This document shows, in pieces, positions 30,941 to 38,952 of a stretch of 42,156 bases of DNA. The notes below the pieces were generated by a model, which saw only the letters and a program-made list of their open reading frames with translations, was not told the DNA's origin and did not search any database. The stretch is from Flavobacteriales bacterium UBA1937 (lineage in GTDB: Bacteria > Bacteroidota > Bacteroidia > Flavobacteriales > Weeksellaceae): positions 1-42,156 of the forward strand of contig DDFD01000040.1 of assembly GCA_002337005.1 (NCBI GenBank), written 5' to 3'. The position numbers and the translations under genes were made by a program. Positions within the stretch are counted from its first letter, which is position 1. Every line of letters begins with the position of its first letter.

Positions 30941-33025
30941 TTATTTTATAATTTTAGAAGTTACTTTTACACCAAGTTCTGAAACTACATTGACAATATA
31001 TGTATTATTAACACCATTATCAAGTCTAATCAAATAATCCGAACTCGCACTTACATTTTTCTCACTAAAAATAAGCTTCCCACTCATATCGTGAATATAT
31101 ACATCTGCTTTTTTCCAATTTGGATCAAACTTCACAATGTATTTATCAGCTTCTTGTATATAAACAATTTTTGTTCTAGATGGTGTTACTCCGTCAGCAG
31201 TACCCAGCGTTCCAGAAGCATCTGGTTTTCCATAATACAAATCGTATTCAGTACCATCTACAACAAAAGTATCTCCTTGTTTTAAACTTACCAATTCGCT
31301 ATTTGCAACGGATTTCCTCAAATAAAATCCTTCGCCAGAAGATAAAGCATGAGTTCCTTCATTTACTAATTTAGCATCTTCTCTAATCTCAAACTTATAA
31401 GATTTTATATTAGTACTATAATTTACTAATTTTATGTTCTTTCCTTTAAAACTACTTTCATTAGCTTCATTAATATATAACCAATATTTATTAGTTTGAT
31501 TATAATCATATCCACCAGCAACAGCTTCTTCATAAGTTCCAACTATATTATCACTGAATGCTGTAACTTGAGATGTTTCTTTATCTGGATGACCAGTGAT
31601 TGCATCTGCATAAACTACATAATATGTTTTTCCTATTTCATTTCCATTGGCATCTAATGCTATTATTCCTAATTGTTTAGTGGTAGAACTTCCCGCTACT
31701 TTTGAAGACATTCTAGAAGCCGTTACACTATAACTATTGGAAAGTCTAGGATAATATTGAAATCTTCTCAAAGTTTTGAAATCTAATAATCTCTCTGCCG
31801 ATGGACTAGACTTTGTATTATCTTTCATCTTAATAACAAAAGTTCCCATTGGTCTTACCATCATATAATCTACATCTCCTACCGGTACAGAAGGAGTACC
31901 GCCTGTTGCTCCTCCAGGTATCCCAGATGTATTAGTAAAAGTTACATATTTGTATGATGTAGAGCCACCACCAACATTAGTTGTATACTGCACTCCCGAA
32001 ACCTCTAATCTAATTCCATAAATGTTAGATAAAAAATTTCCATCACCAGAAGCACCTTCATTATAAGCTATTCTAGACAAGTCTAGATTAGTAAGAAAAG
32101 GATTACCAAACTGATATAAATTTTTACCAAAACCTTTACCATTAGCATCGCTTACATCCCAAGCAGATCCTCCACTCGCAATATGGAAACCATCTTGCAA
32201 GTATGAATTATATCTTTCGTTATAAATGTTTTTATTAACTCCACTTGCACCATAATTTATATAGCTACCATCTGCATTAGTACCAGCGTCTTCTAACTTA
32301 GCATTTGGAATGTTTTCTTCAGCAAAAGGAATACCTTTTATAGTGTATACCTTAGTACTTAAATCTAGATTTTTAGCTCCTAAGATATAATAGCCTGTAG
32401 CATTCTCATTTGTAGAACTATTAGCTGCAAGAGTTTTAGATGCTACATCTACGAAATCAAATCTAGCATACTTATTATTCCACTTTAAGATTTCATTCTG
32501 ACTCCATCTTGTATTCCCAAAAGTTTTACCTAATTCTGTAACTAGACCTAGCGTAGAAAATGTCTTTTTGAAAAACGGAAGTGCTATCTGCTGATAAGAG
32601 CCATGCTTTACAGCTCTCAATTCTTGATCTACAAATCCATCTACGTTATTCTGGCTCAAACCACTTATGTAAAGCTGACCGTAGGTATAAACAGGAGTTG
32701 TTGAAGAATTAGCAGAATTAACCAAATTATAGGCGGTTGTTTCATTAATTTTGTTAATAAAATTACCTCCTGCATTAGTTTCAGTTTTAGGGTTATTAGA
32801 AGCATCCAATGTTTTAAAAACATCTGATCCTCCTCCCACAATCATAACATTTCCATAATTTAGAACTTGTGCATCATTTTTGATAGTCATGCCTCCGCCA
32901 TTATAGACGAGAGCATTTTTACCTACATAAACTTTTGCACTAGTATCTAAAAAGGAGAGAGTAGTTTGCGCATTTGCAGACAAACATGCCCCTAATAATG
33001 TAAGAGTTAGTAAATTTTTTTTCAT
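30941..33025 (-). CDS. T9SS-exported protein with C-terminal sorting domain
   Basis: This 694-residue protein has a signal peptide (MKKNLLTLTLLGACLSANAQ). A long beta-rich body is full of Asn, Ser, Thr and Gly. A C-terminal type A sorting domain (about 625-694) has the pattern ADVYIHDMSGKLIF, then YIVNVVSELGVKVTSKIIK. Cargo with this domain crosses the outer membrane by type IX secretion and is usually anchored at the surface or released. No catalytic motif is visible, and an adhesin or surface-layer role is the likeliest. It has a full consensus promoter at 33068-33098 and leads a unit with the small Pro/Gly-rich gene. Confidence 0.88.
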   Translation of the reverse strand: MKKNLLTLTLLGACLSANAQTTLSFLDTSAKVYVGKNALVYNGGGMTIKNDAQVLNYGNVMIVGGGSDVFKTLDASNNPKTETNAGGNFINKINETTAYNLVNSANSSTTPVYTYGQLYISGLSQNNVDGFVDQELRAVKHGSYQQIALPFFKKTFSTLGLVTELGKTFGNTRWSQNEILKWNNKYARFDFVDVASKTLAANSSTNENATGYYILGAKNLDLSTKVYTIKGIPFAEENIPNAKLEDAGTNADGSYINYGASGVNKNIYNERYNSYLQDGFHIASGGSAWDVSDANGKGFGKNLYQFGNPFLTNLDLSRIAYNEGASGDGNFLSNIYGIRLEVSGVQYTTNVGGGSTSYKYVTFTNTSGIPGGATGGTPSVPVGDVDYMMVRPMGTFVIKMKDNTKSSPSAERLLDFKTLRRFQYYPRLSNSYSVTASRMSSKVAGSSTTKQLGIIALDANGNEIGKTYYVVYADAITGHPDKETSQVTAFSDNIVGTYEEAVAGGYDYNQTNKYWLYINEANESSFKGKNIKLVNYSTNIKSYKFEIREDAKLVNEGTHALSSGEGFYLRKSVANSELVSLKQGDTFVVDGTEYDLYYGKPDASGTLGTADGVTPSRTKIVYIQEADKYIVKFDPNWKKADVYIHDMSGKLIFSEKNVSASSDYLIRLDNGVNNTYIVNVVSELGVKVTSKIIK

Positions 33026-33067
33026 TTTGTTTGTGTTTTCAAGAAGTTACACTCCTTTCTGAAGCGA

Positions 33068-33098
33068 CAAAATTATAAAATTTTATCGTAATTCCAAA
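33068..33098 (-). promoter_or_regulatory. Promoter of the T9SS protein gene
   Basis: On the minus strand TTTG (33095-33098), 19 bases, then TAATTTTG (33068-33075) matches the Bacteroidetes consensus exactly, with a leader of about 35 bases. Confidence 0.7.
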
Positions 33099-33109
33099 TT
33101 TTTTCTTCA

Positions 33110-34300
33110 TTAAATTATAGATTTAACATCTTCTTCATCTATAATTAATGATTCTCCTAATGAATCTATGTCAAACATGTAGTTTTCTAGTACTTTTTCT
33201 GTGGTGCCTCTCAGTCCTCTTGCACCTAATCCTTTATCTATTGTGTACTCTACAATTTTTTCTAAAGCTGTATTATCGAACTCAATATCAATACCGTCTA
33301 ATCTAAATAATTCTATATATTGATTAATGATAGAATTTTTTGGCTCTTTCATAATCCTTAACAGAGTTTCTTTATTTAGTTTATCTAAATAAGTGACAAT
33401 GGGAAATCTACCCAAAAGTTCTGGGATTAAACCAAATGTTCTAAGATCAGATGAATTAAGCTTCTCTAAAATGTATTCATCTTCTTCTGTTTTATTTATT
33501 TTTTCTGAACTAAAACCTATTGCTTGTTTATTCAGTCTTCTTTCTATAATTTCCTTTATTCCGTCAAAAGCACCACCTGCAATAAACAAAATATTCTGGG
33601 TATTTACTTGAATGTATTTTTGGTCAGGATGCTTTCTACCTCCTTGGGGTGGTACATTTACGATACTTCCTTCCAGCAATTTCAATAGCCCCTGTTGGAC
33701 TCCTTCCCCAGAAACATCTCTCGTAATACTTGGATTATCTGATTTTCTTGCTATTTTATCAATTTCATCAATAAAAACAATTCCTTTTTCTGCTTTTTCT
33801 ACATCATAATCTGCTACCATCAGCAATCTAGAAAGAATACTTTCTACATCTTCACCTACATAACCTGCCTCTGTAAGAATGGTGGCATCTACTATACAAA
33901 ATGGCACATTGAGTTGTTTTGCGATAGTTTTTGCAAGAAGGGTTTTTCCTGTACCAGTCTCACCAACCATGATGATATTAGACTTTTCTATTTCTACAGA
34001 TTTATTTTCGTCTTTGTTGTGAAGCAATCTTTTATAGTGATTATAAACAGCTATAGAAAGTTGTTTTTTTGCTTGATTTTGACCTATTACATATTCATCT
34101 AAAAAAGCTTTTATCTCTCTTGGTTTTTTTAGTTCATCTATAGACTGAGCTGGCGCGAATGACGCCGAGTCTACACTTTCTTTTACAATCGCATGCGCTT
34201 GTTCTACGCAGTTTTCGCAGATATAACCATCTTTACCAGAAATTAATATTTCTACTTCGCTTTTTTTTCTTCCGCAAAACGAACATTGATTTGGATTCAT
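33110..34300 (-). CDS. clpX: ATP-dependent Clp protease ATP-binding subunit ClpX
   Basis: ClpX unfolds tagged substrates and feeds them to ClpP. The 396-residue protein has all the hallmarks: an N-terminal zinc-binding domain with CSFCGRKKSEV and CENCVEQAH (residues 6-35), Walker A GETGTGKT near 117-124, Walker B FIDEIDKIARK near 181-191, and the pore and sensor region RDVSGEGVQQGLLKLLEG near 201-218. The C-terminal small domain has GLGARGLRG near 356-364. Length is normal. It is not next to clpP here, as is common in Bacteroidetes. A terminator (34315-34346) separates it from the HIT gene upstream. Confidence 0.97.
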   Translation of the reverse strand: MNPNQCSFCGRKKSEVEILISGKDGYICENCVEQAHAIVKESVDSASFAPAQSIDELKKPREIKAFLDEYVIGQNQAKKQLSIAVYNHYKRLLHNKDENKSVEIEKSNIIMVGETGTGKTLLAKTIAKQLNVPFCIVDATILTEAGYVGEDVESILSRLLMVADYDVEKAEKGIVFIDEIDKIARKSDNPSITRDVSGEGVQQGLLKLLEGSIVNVPPQGGRKHPDQKYIQVNTQNILFIAGGAFDGIKEIIERRLNKQAIGFSSEKINKTEEDEYILEKLNSSDLRTFGLIPELLGRFPIVTYLDKLNKETLLRIMKEPKNSIINQYIELFRLDGIDIEFDNTALEKIVEYTIDKGLGARGLRGTTEKVLENYMFDIDSLGESLIIDEEDVKSII

Positions 34301-34314
34301 TATTTCTAATTTTT

Positions 34315-34346
34315 AAAAAAACTCAAATTCCTGATTGAAATTTGAG
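34315..34346 (-). terminator. Terminator after the greA-HIT unit
   Basis: CTCAAATT (34322-34329) and AATTTGAG (34339-34346) form an 8-bp stem. Read on the minus strand it ends in a U-run, right after the HIT gene and before clpX. Confidence 0.75.
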
Positions 34347-34353
34347 CTTTATT

Positions 34354-34743
34354 TTATTGATTTACAATTTTATCTTGTACTTCTTTATATTCTTCTGGTG
34401 TAAGTTTCAATCTTTCATTACCAAAATTAAGGTCTTGCATACTATTGAGTGGCACTAGATGTATGTGAGCGTGCGGCACTTCTATACCAACCACCGCTAT
34501 ACCTACTCTAATGCAGGGAATTGCTGCACCTACTTTGTGTGCAACTTTCTGTGCAAAACACCAAAGATTTTTAAACTCTTCTGATTCTAAGTCAAAAATT
34601 AAATCTACTTCTCTCTTAGGAACCACCAATGTATGTCCTTTTACCAAAGGCATAGCATCTAAGAAAGCGAGATGGTTTTCGTCTTCTGCAATTTTGTAGC
34701 AAGGGATTTCTCCGTTTATAATTTTTGTGAAAATTGAACTCAT
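34354..34743 (-). CDS. HIT-family nucleotide hydrolase
   Basis: This is a 129-residue HIT protein with IFTKIINGEIPCYKI at the N-terminus and the histidine triad PHAHIHLVPL near residues 89-98. Bacterial HIT (Hint-like) proteins hydrolyse purine nucleoside phosphoramidates, AMP-lysine or dinucleoside polyphosphates. The opening SSIFTKIINGEIP is the classical signature. It lies 24 bases after greA on the same strand, a pairing common in flavobacteria, and is followed by a terminator. The cellular substrate is not known. Confidence 0.92.
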   Translation of the reverse strand: MSSIFTKIINGEIPCYKIAEDENHLAFLDAMPLVKGHTLVVPKREVDLIFDLESEEFKNLWCFAQKVAHKVGAAIPCIRVGIAVVGIEVPHAHIHLVPLNSMQDLNFGNERLKLTPEEYKEVQDKIVNQ

Positions 34744-34767
34744 AATATTAAGATTGGTTCCTCAAAA

Positions 34768-35247
34768 TTACAATGAAATTTCTAAAACCTCAAACGAAAG
34801 TTTATTACCATTTGGCAAAACAATATCTGCAGTTTCGCCTACTACTTTACCTAATAAACCTTTGGCAATAGGTGTATTTACCGATATTTTACCAGTTTTA
34901 ATATCAGACTCATTATCTGGAACTAATGTAAATTTTTGCTCTTGTTTAGTAGTATTATTTTTAAGACGAACTGTGCAAAGAATAGAGACTTTAGAAGTAT
35001 CTAATTGGCTACCGTCTATCACTTTAGAATTAGCAATAACATCTTTTATTTTAGAAATTTTCATTTCAAGCATTCCTTGTGCTTCTTTGGCAGCATCATA
35101 TTCTGCATTTTCAGACAAATCTCCTTTATCTCTTGCTTCTGCTATCTGCTGAGTAATCTTTGGCCTTTCTATACTCTCCAATTGCTCCAGCTCAGCTTTC
35201 ATCTTTTCTAAGCCTTCTTTGGTTACATAATTCATAACTTTGCTCAT
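34768..35247 (-). CDS. greA: Transcription elongation factor GreA
   Basis: GreA binds backtracked RNA polymerase and stimulates cleavage of the stalled transcript. The protein has the N-terminal coiled coil (VTKEGLEKMKAELEQLE) with the acidic tip ARDKGDLSENAEYDAAKE, followed by the FKBP-like C-terminal domain (GKISVNTPIAKGLLGK, then GETADIVLPNG). I set the start at the ATG at 35247, giving 160 residues, close to the usual 158; an ATG at 35235 is an alternative. A longer frame to 35307 would run through the leader hairpin and adds an atypical N-terminus. The leader holds a terminator-like hairpin (35274-35298), suggesting control by attenuation. Confidence 0.96.
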   Translation of the reverse strand: MSKVMNYVTKEGLEKMKAELEQLESIERPKITQQIAEARDKGDLSENAEYDAAKEAQGMLEMKISKIKDVIANSKVIDGSQLDTSKVSILCTVRLKNNTTKQEQKFTLVPDNESDIKTGKISVNTPIAKGLLGKVVGETADIVLPNGNKLSFEVLEISL

Positions 35248-35273
35248 ATCTCGTATATTTAGCGTTAGTATAA

Positions 35274-35298
35274 AAAAATAATCCGACCTTTGTCGGAC
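35274..35298 (-). terminator. Terminator-like hairpin in the greA leader
   Basis: TCCGAC (35282-35287) and GTCGGA (35292-35297) form a GC-rich 6-bp stem with a 4-base loop. On the minus strand it is followed by TTATTTTTTT. No minus-strand gene lies upstream of it for more than 1 kb, while a consensus promoter lies 25 bases upstream, so it appears to be part of the greA leader. Confidence 0.65.
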
Positions 35299-35322
35299 AA
35301 TATTCATTAAAAATTCGAGTTA

Positions 35323-35355
35323 CAAAGATAAGACTTATTTTGATATGAAAGCAAA
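35323..35355 (-). promoter_or_regulatory. Promoter of greA
   Basis: On the minus strand TTTG (35352-35355), 21 bases, then TATCTTTG (35323-35330) matches the consensus. Transcription would begin near 35316 and include the hairpin. The -33 element overlaps the first codons of the divergent lipoprotein gene. Confidence 0.65.
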
Positions 35356-35797
35356 AATTCTAAAGACGCTCGCCACAATAACATTGGTTATCAGTTTATT
35401 AAAAATTTTCAACTCTTGCGGAAATAGAGAAGAAACCACCAGTTGCTTTCCCAATCAATTAATTTCTGTACAGATTAACATAAGTCTGCCTGCATATTAT
35501 CCTTTACAAAACATAGGAGGCTGGGTCTATATCTCTGAACAACAATCTGGAACCAAAGGTTTAATTGTAACTAGAACGTCTAGTGGTTTTAAAATTTATG
35601 ATAGAAACGCTCCGCACATTTGCCCAGATACCAATACGGTACTAGAGGTAGAAGGAGGTACACTGGTTATTTGTAAAAAAGATAATGCAAAATGGTTTTT
35701 GATGAACGGCGCACCTGCGGAAGTTAGCGCTTATCCGTTAAAGCAGTATTTTTCTACATTCAATCCTTCTACTAACGTATTAAATATATATAATTAA
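35345..35797 (+). CDS. Rieske-like lipoprotein without iron-sulfur ligands
   Basis: This 150-residue protein has a lipoprotein signal (lipobox FNSC near residues 22-25). It follows the pattern of flavobacterial Rieske-type lipoproteins (ISVQINISLPAYYPLQNIGGWVYI, then TKGLIVTRTSSGFKIYDRNAPH and KQYFSTFNPSTNVLNIYN). A true Rieske centre needs CxH and CxxH; here the first box reads APHICPD and the second region VICKKDNAKWF lacks the pair. The fold is probably kept without the cluster. It is encoded divergently from greA and ends four bases before dtd, so the two are likely co-transcribed. Function unknown. Confidence 0.65.
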   Translation: MKAKILKTLATITLVISLLKIFNSCGNREETTSCFPNQLISVQINISLPAYYPLQNIGGWVYISEQQSGTKGLIVTRTSSGFKIYDRNAPHICPDTNTVLEVEGGTLVICKKDNAKWFLMNGAPAEVSAYPLKQYFSTFNPSTNVLNIYN

Positions 35798-35801
35798 TTT
35801 T

Positions 35802-36251
35802 ATGAAAATTGTAGTACAAAGAGTAAAAGAAGCAAACGTAAAAGTAGATAATGAAATAGTAGGTAAAATCTCTGAAGGACTAATGCTACTAATAGGCGTA
35901 GATGAAGAAGATGATATTAACGATGCAGACTGGCTCATAAAAAAAATTATAGATTTAAGAATTTTTTCTGACCAAGATGGCAAAATGAATCTTTCGGTGA
36001 AAGATATTTCAGGAGAGATTCTTTGCATTAGCCAATTTACATTAATCTCTGATTACAAAAAAGGAAACAGACCATCTTATATAAAAGCTGCAAAACCTGA
36101 AAAAGCAGTTCCTTTATTTGATTATTTCAAACAAGAAATTAAAAAATCTGGTCTAAAAACAGAAAGTGGCATCTTCGGGGCAGACATGAAAGTATCTCTT
36201 CTAAATGACGGTCCTGTTACTCTAGTTCTTGATAGTAAAACCAAAGCATAA
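35802..36251 (+). CDS. dtd: D-aminoacyl-tRNA deacylase
   Basis: Dtd removes D-amino acids (and glycine from tRNA-Ala) mischarged on tRNA. The 149-residue length is typical. Visible signatures are MKIVVQRVKEANVKVDNEIVGKI at the N-terminus, the catalytic SQFTL near residues 77-81, and the NDGPVT motif near 135-140 carrying the cross-subunit Gly-Pro pair. It is cytoplasmic and acts as a dimer. It begins four bases after the lipoprotein stop and is followed by a terminator, then by tRNA-His on the other strand. Confidence 0.96.
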   Translation: MKIVVQRVKEANVKVDNEIVGKISEGLMLLIGVDEEDDINDADWLIKKIIDLRIFSDQDGKMNLSVKDISGEILCISQFTLISDYKKGNRPSYIKAAKPEKAVPLFDYFKQEIKKSGLKTESGIFGADMKVSLLNDGPVTLVLDSKTKA

Positions 36252-36255
36252 AAAA

Positions 36256-36276
36256 AGCATCCTAATTTTGGATGCT
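36256..36276. terminator. Terminator between dtd and tRNA-His
   Basis: AGCATCC (36256-36262) and GGATGCT (36270-36276) form a 7-bp stem with a 7-base loop and A/T runs on both sides. It can serve both dtd (plus) and tRNA-His (minus). Confidence 0.75.
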
Positions 36277-36285
36277 AAATTTTTG

Positions 36286-36360
<75 letters not shown>

Positions 36361-36373
36361 GTTTTTGCGTGTG

Positions 36374-36406
36374 CAAATATATAAATTTTTTGGAACAATT
36401 AACAAA
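36374..36406 (-). promoter_or_regulatory. Promoter of tRNA-His
   Basis: On the minus strand TTTG (36403-36406), 21 bases, then TATATTTG (36374-36381) matches the consensus, 13 bases before the tRNA. It overlaps the last codons of bshB1. Confidence 0.7.
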
Positions 36407-37118
36407 TAATTCCATCAAAATTTTTAAGAGCCAATGTTTTTTCTGTAGTAAAGCCTTCAGCGTGCTCTACATCAGCTAATCGGCCTAAATCTTGCGCTCT
36501 ATAGGTAATGCTATCTAAGAAACTTTTAGAAGATATTGGTGTGGTAGGTTCTGTAGAAGTAGGATCATAAAATTGAGTTTTATAAGCTAAACAAGATTCT
36601 ATTTTTTTATCTAGGAACCCTGATATGTCAATTACAAAATCAGGTTCAAGATTTTTCCATTGTATGTAATGAAAAACTTGTTTTGGTCTCCATTTTTCTT
36701 GTTTTTTACCAGACTCTTCCGTTTCTATTTTAATTAATCCTGACAAAAAACAAGCGTCAGAAGCTAATTTAGCTGCCTTTGCATGGTCTGGATGCCTATC
36801 ATCTATTGCATTGCAAAAAACTATTTCTGGTCGATATGTTCTAATTGCTTTAATAATTCTAAGTTGATATTCTTCTGAATTTACTAGAAACCCATCTTTC
36901 ATATTCAGATTTTCTCTAGCAGAAATCCCTAAAATCTCGGCAGCATTTTGCGCTTCTATAGCTCTTGTTTCATTAGTTCCTCTGGTTCCTAATTCTCCTT
37001 GTGTAAGATCTATAATTGCCACTTTTTTCCCTTCCGAAATTAATTTGGCGATTGTACCTCCACAACCAAGCTCCACATCATCTGGATGTGCACCTATAGC
37101 TAAAACATCTACTTTCAT
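36399..37118 (-). CDS. bshB1: Bacillithiol biosynthesis deacetylase BshB1
   Basis: BshB1 removes the acetyl group from GlcNAc-malate, the second step of bacillithiol synthesis. The 239-residue LmbE-like zinc hydrolase has the signature AHPDDVELGCGGT near residues 10-22, containing the catalytic aspartate and zinc ligands. A conserved AIDDRHPDHAKAA near 104-116 supplies the third ligand region. The C-terminal DLGRLADVEHAEGF is typical of BshB1 rather than of other LmbE-like proteins. Its presence means this organism probably uses bacillithiol as a low-molecular-weight thiol. The other bsh genes are not in the window. Confidence 0.95.
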   Translation of the reverse strand: MKVDVLAIGAHPDDVELGCGGTIAKLISEGKKVAIIDLTQGELGTRGTNETRAIEAQNAAEILGISARENLNMKDGFLVNSEEYQLRIIKAIRTYRPEIVFCNAIDDRHPDHAKAAKLASDACFLSGLIKIETEESGKKQEKWRPKQVFHYIQWKNLEPDFVIDISGFLDKKIESCLAYKTQFYDPTSTEPTTPISSKSFLDSITYRAQDLGRLADVEHAEGFTTEKTLALKNFDGIIC

Positions 37119-37158
37119 GTTTCAAATGTAAAAAAAAATTAATTAATAATATAATCTC

Positions 37159-37186
37159 AAAAAAAACTCCTTAATTTCTTAAGGAG
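37159..37186 (-). terminator. Terminator after the TPR protein gene
   Basis: CTCCTTAA (37167-37174) and TTAAGGAG (37179-37186) form an 8-bp stem with a 4-base loop. On the minus strand it is followed by eight U. It lies just after the TPR gene stop. Confidence 0.85.
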
Positions 37187-37197
37187 CTCATTAAAAT

Positions 37198-38862
37198 TTA
37201 TTTGTTTAATATTTTTTGCAAACTTAATGCACTTTGGTCTGTCGGTTTTATAGCAAGAGCTTTTCCTATGTTTTCTATAGCTTTAGCTTTATCTATATCT
37301 TTTAAAAGTAATGCTACATTGTAATATGCACCATATAAATTGTCTTGTAATGGTTGTTGTTCAGCAGCTGGTTTTGCTAATACCACGTCTATATATTTAA
37401 GGTAAGCTAATGCAGCTGGTTGGTTATATCCACCTTTTTGTAAAGCATATCCTTTGCTATAGAATGCAGGTTCCCAAGTTGGCAACAACTCATTAATTTT
37501 TTGCCAAGTTAAAGCTGAACCTTCCCAGTTAGAAACGGCTTCGTAAGCTTGTGCCAAGTTAAATAAAATGGTAGTATCTTCTTTATTAGCTGCTGCCTGT
37601 TTTTTAAGAGCTTCTATATTTTCATTAGTAGGCCCAGCATCTGCTTTCGCTTTTAATTCACCTGCTCCACTTATAACTTTTGCATACTCACCATCCCAAT
37701 TTAGAGTATCATCATTCGCCGCTTTTACAACTGCCATTTTCTCTGCTGATTTTTGCATAAGAGTCGCTTTTGTTGCTGCATCTGCTTCTTTAGTTGCTAA
37801 ACCTGCATATATTAGAGATTCTAAACCAGAATCACTAGGAATAATTCTAGATTTATCTATTTTTTCATAATAAGAATCAAGATTTGCTTTTGCCCCAGCA
37901 TAATCATTTTCTTCATACTGAAGATATGCTTTTAATTTATACTTAATAGGGTCTGTCACTTTATCAAAAACTTTATCTAGAGTCGTTTTAGATTCTGCAT
38001 AATTATTATTAATAAAATATAATTTAGCAATTTCTAATGTAGTACTCGGGTCTTCATCTGCATATTTGGTATAATTGATAAGTCCTTTAGTTGTTTCTTC
38101 TGGTCTTTGGAAAATTCTATTATACTCTGCTTGTGCTTTATATGCTGGCGCATATGTGGGATCTGTAGCAATAGCTTTGTTTATATTTTCTTCTGCTTTT
38201 TTGTATTGTTTAGCAGCCATCCAAAGTGTTGCCATTCTGTAGAAAACAGAAGCTTTATTTTTAGCAATCGCAGAAGCTTTTTCATAAGCTGTCATAGAAT
38301 TACCTGGATCTTTGATTAATCTGTAAGCATCACCTAAAGTATAATAATAGTGTGCAGGAACACCATCTTTATCAGCAGCTTTTTCTATGGCTTTATTTAA
38401 GAAAGAAATCGCAAGATTAGGATCATTATTATTATCATACATAGAAAGAGCCTCTCCAATTCTATAGAGTACTTCAGGATCTTTTTCTCTAGAATCTTTA
38501 GCAATCTGAGTTAGATCTGTAATGGCAGAAGACTTTTGTCCTTTACCCATTTTAATTGCAGCCAAACCTATTTTATTAAGATAGCTCTTAGAATCTAATG
38601 AAATTCCTTTATCAAAACTTTCTTTTGCTTTATCAAAATTAGGTTCAAATTGAACTAAATATGCATTTCCTAAGTAGAAATAATTTTCGGCAGATGGAGA
38701 TTTTGCAATTAATTGATTGAAAACTTCCTTTGCCTTAGCATATTTATGACTATCTAAATAGTTAATACCTTCCGCTACCGTTTGTGCACTAGCAAAACTT
38801 AAAACAAAAGTTGCAGCTGCACTCATTACTACCTTTTTTGGTATATTAATACTGTATTTCAT
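37198..38862 (-). CDS. Exported TPR-repeat protein
   Basis: This 554-residue protein has a signal peptide (about 1-27, ending FASAQ) and an array of tetratricopeptide repeats over most of its length. Clear units occur near 30-65 (AKAKEVFNQLIAKSPSAENY), 170-205, 205-240 (KKAEENINKAIATDPTYAP), 440-500 and 525-550 (KAKAIENIGKALAIKPTD). TPR arrays act as protein-binding scaffolds in the periplasm. It is encoded just after the PstS-like lipoprotein, small membrane protein, TonB and ExbD genes on the same strand, an order common in Bacteroidetes. A role with the TonB machinery or the envelope is inferred; the exact partner is unknown. Confidence 0.88.
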   Translation of the reverse strand: MKYSINIPKKVVMSAAATFVLSFASAQTVAEGINYLDSHKYAKAKEVFNQLIAKSPSAENYFYLGNAYLVQFEPNFDKAKESFDKGISLDSKSYLNKIGLAAIKMGKGQKSSAITDLTQIAKDSREKDPEVLYRIGEALSMYDNNNDPNLAISFLNKAIEKAADKDGVPAHYYYTLGDAYRLIKDPGNSMTAYEKASAIAKNKASVFYRMATLWMAAKQYKKAEENINKAIATDPTYAPAYKAQAEYNRIFQRPEETTKGLINYTKYADEDPSTTLEIAKLYFINNNYAESKTTLDKVFDKVTDPIKYKLKAYLQYEENDYAGAKANLDSYYEKIDKSRIIPSDSGLESLIYAGLATKEADAATKATLMQKSAEKMAVVKAANDDTLNWDGEYAKVISGAGELKAKADAGPTNENIEALKKQAAANKEDTTILFNLAQAYEAVSNWEGSALTWQKINELLPTWEPAFYSKGYALQKGGYNQPAALAYLKYIDVVLAKPAAEQQPLQDNLYGAYYNVALLLKDIDKAKAIENIGKALAIKPTDQSALSLQKILNK

Positions 38863-38952
38863 ATCTAAATTTTTTCTTTAAATTAATTCTTATCTAGGAA
38901 GACACAATTTTCACGCCAAAAATAACTTAATTATGCAAAAGTAAAAAATTTT

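Noticed and set aside
33071..33086. ATAAAATTTTAT palindrome as a terminator for clpX
   Set aside because: It is purely AT, lacks a U-run in the right place and overlaps the promoter of the T9SS gene.
35248..35307. N-terminal extension of GreA by 20 residues
   Set aside because: It runs through the leader hairpin and U-run, and the residues are unlike any GreA start.
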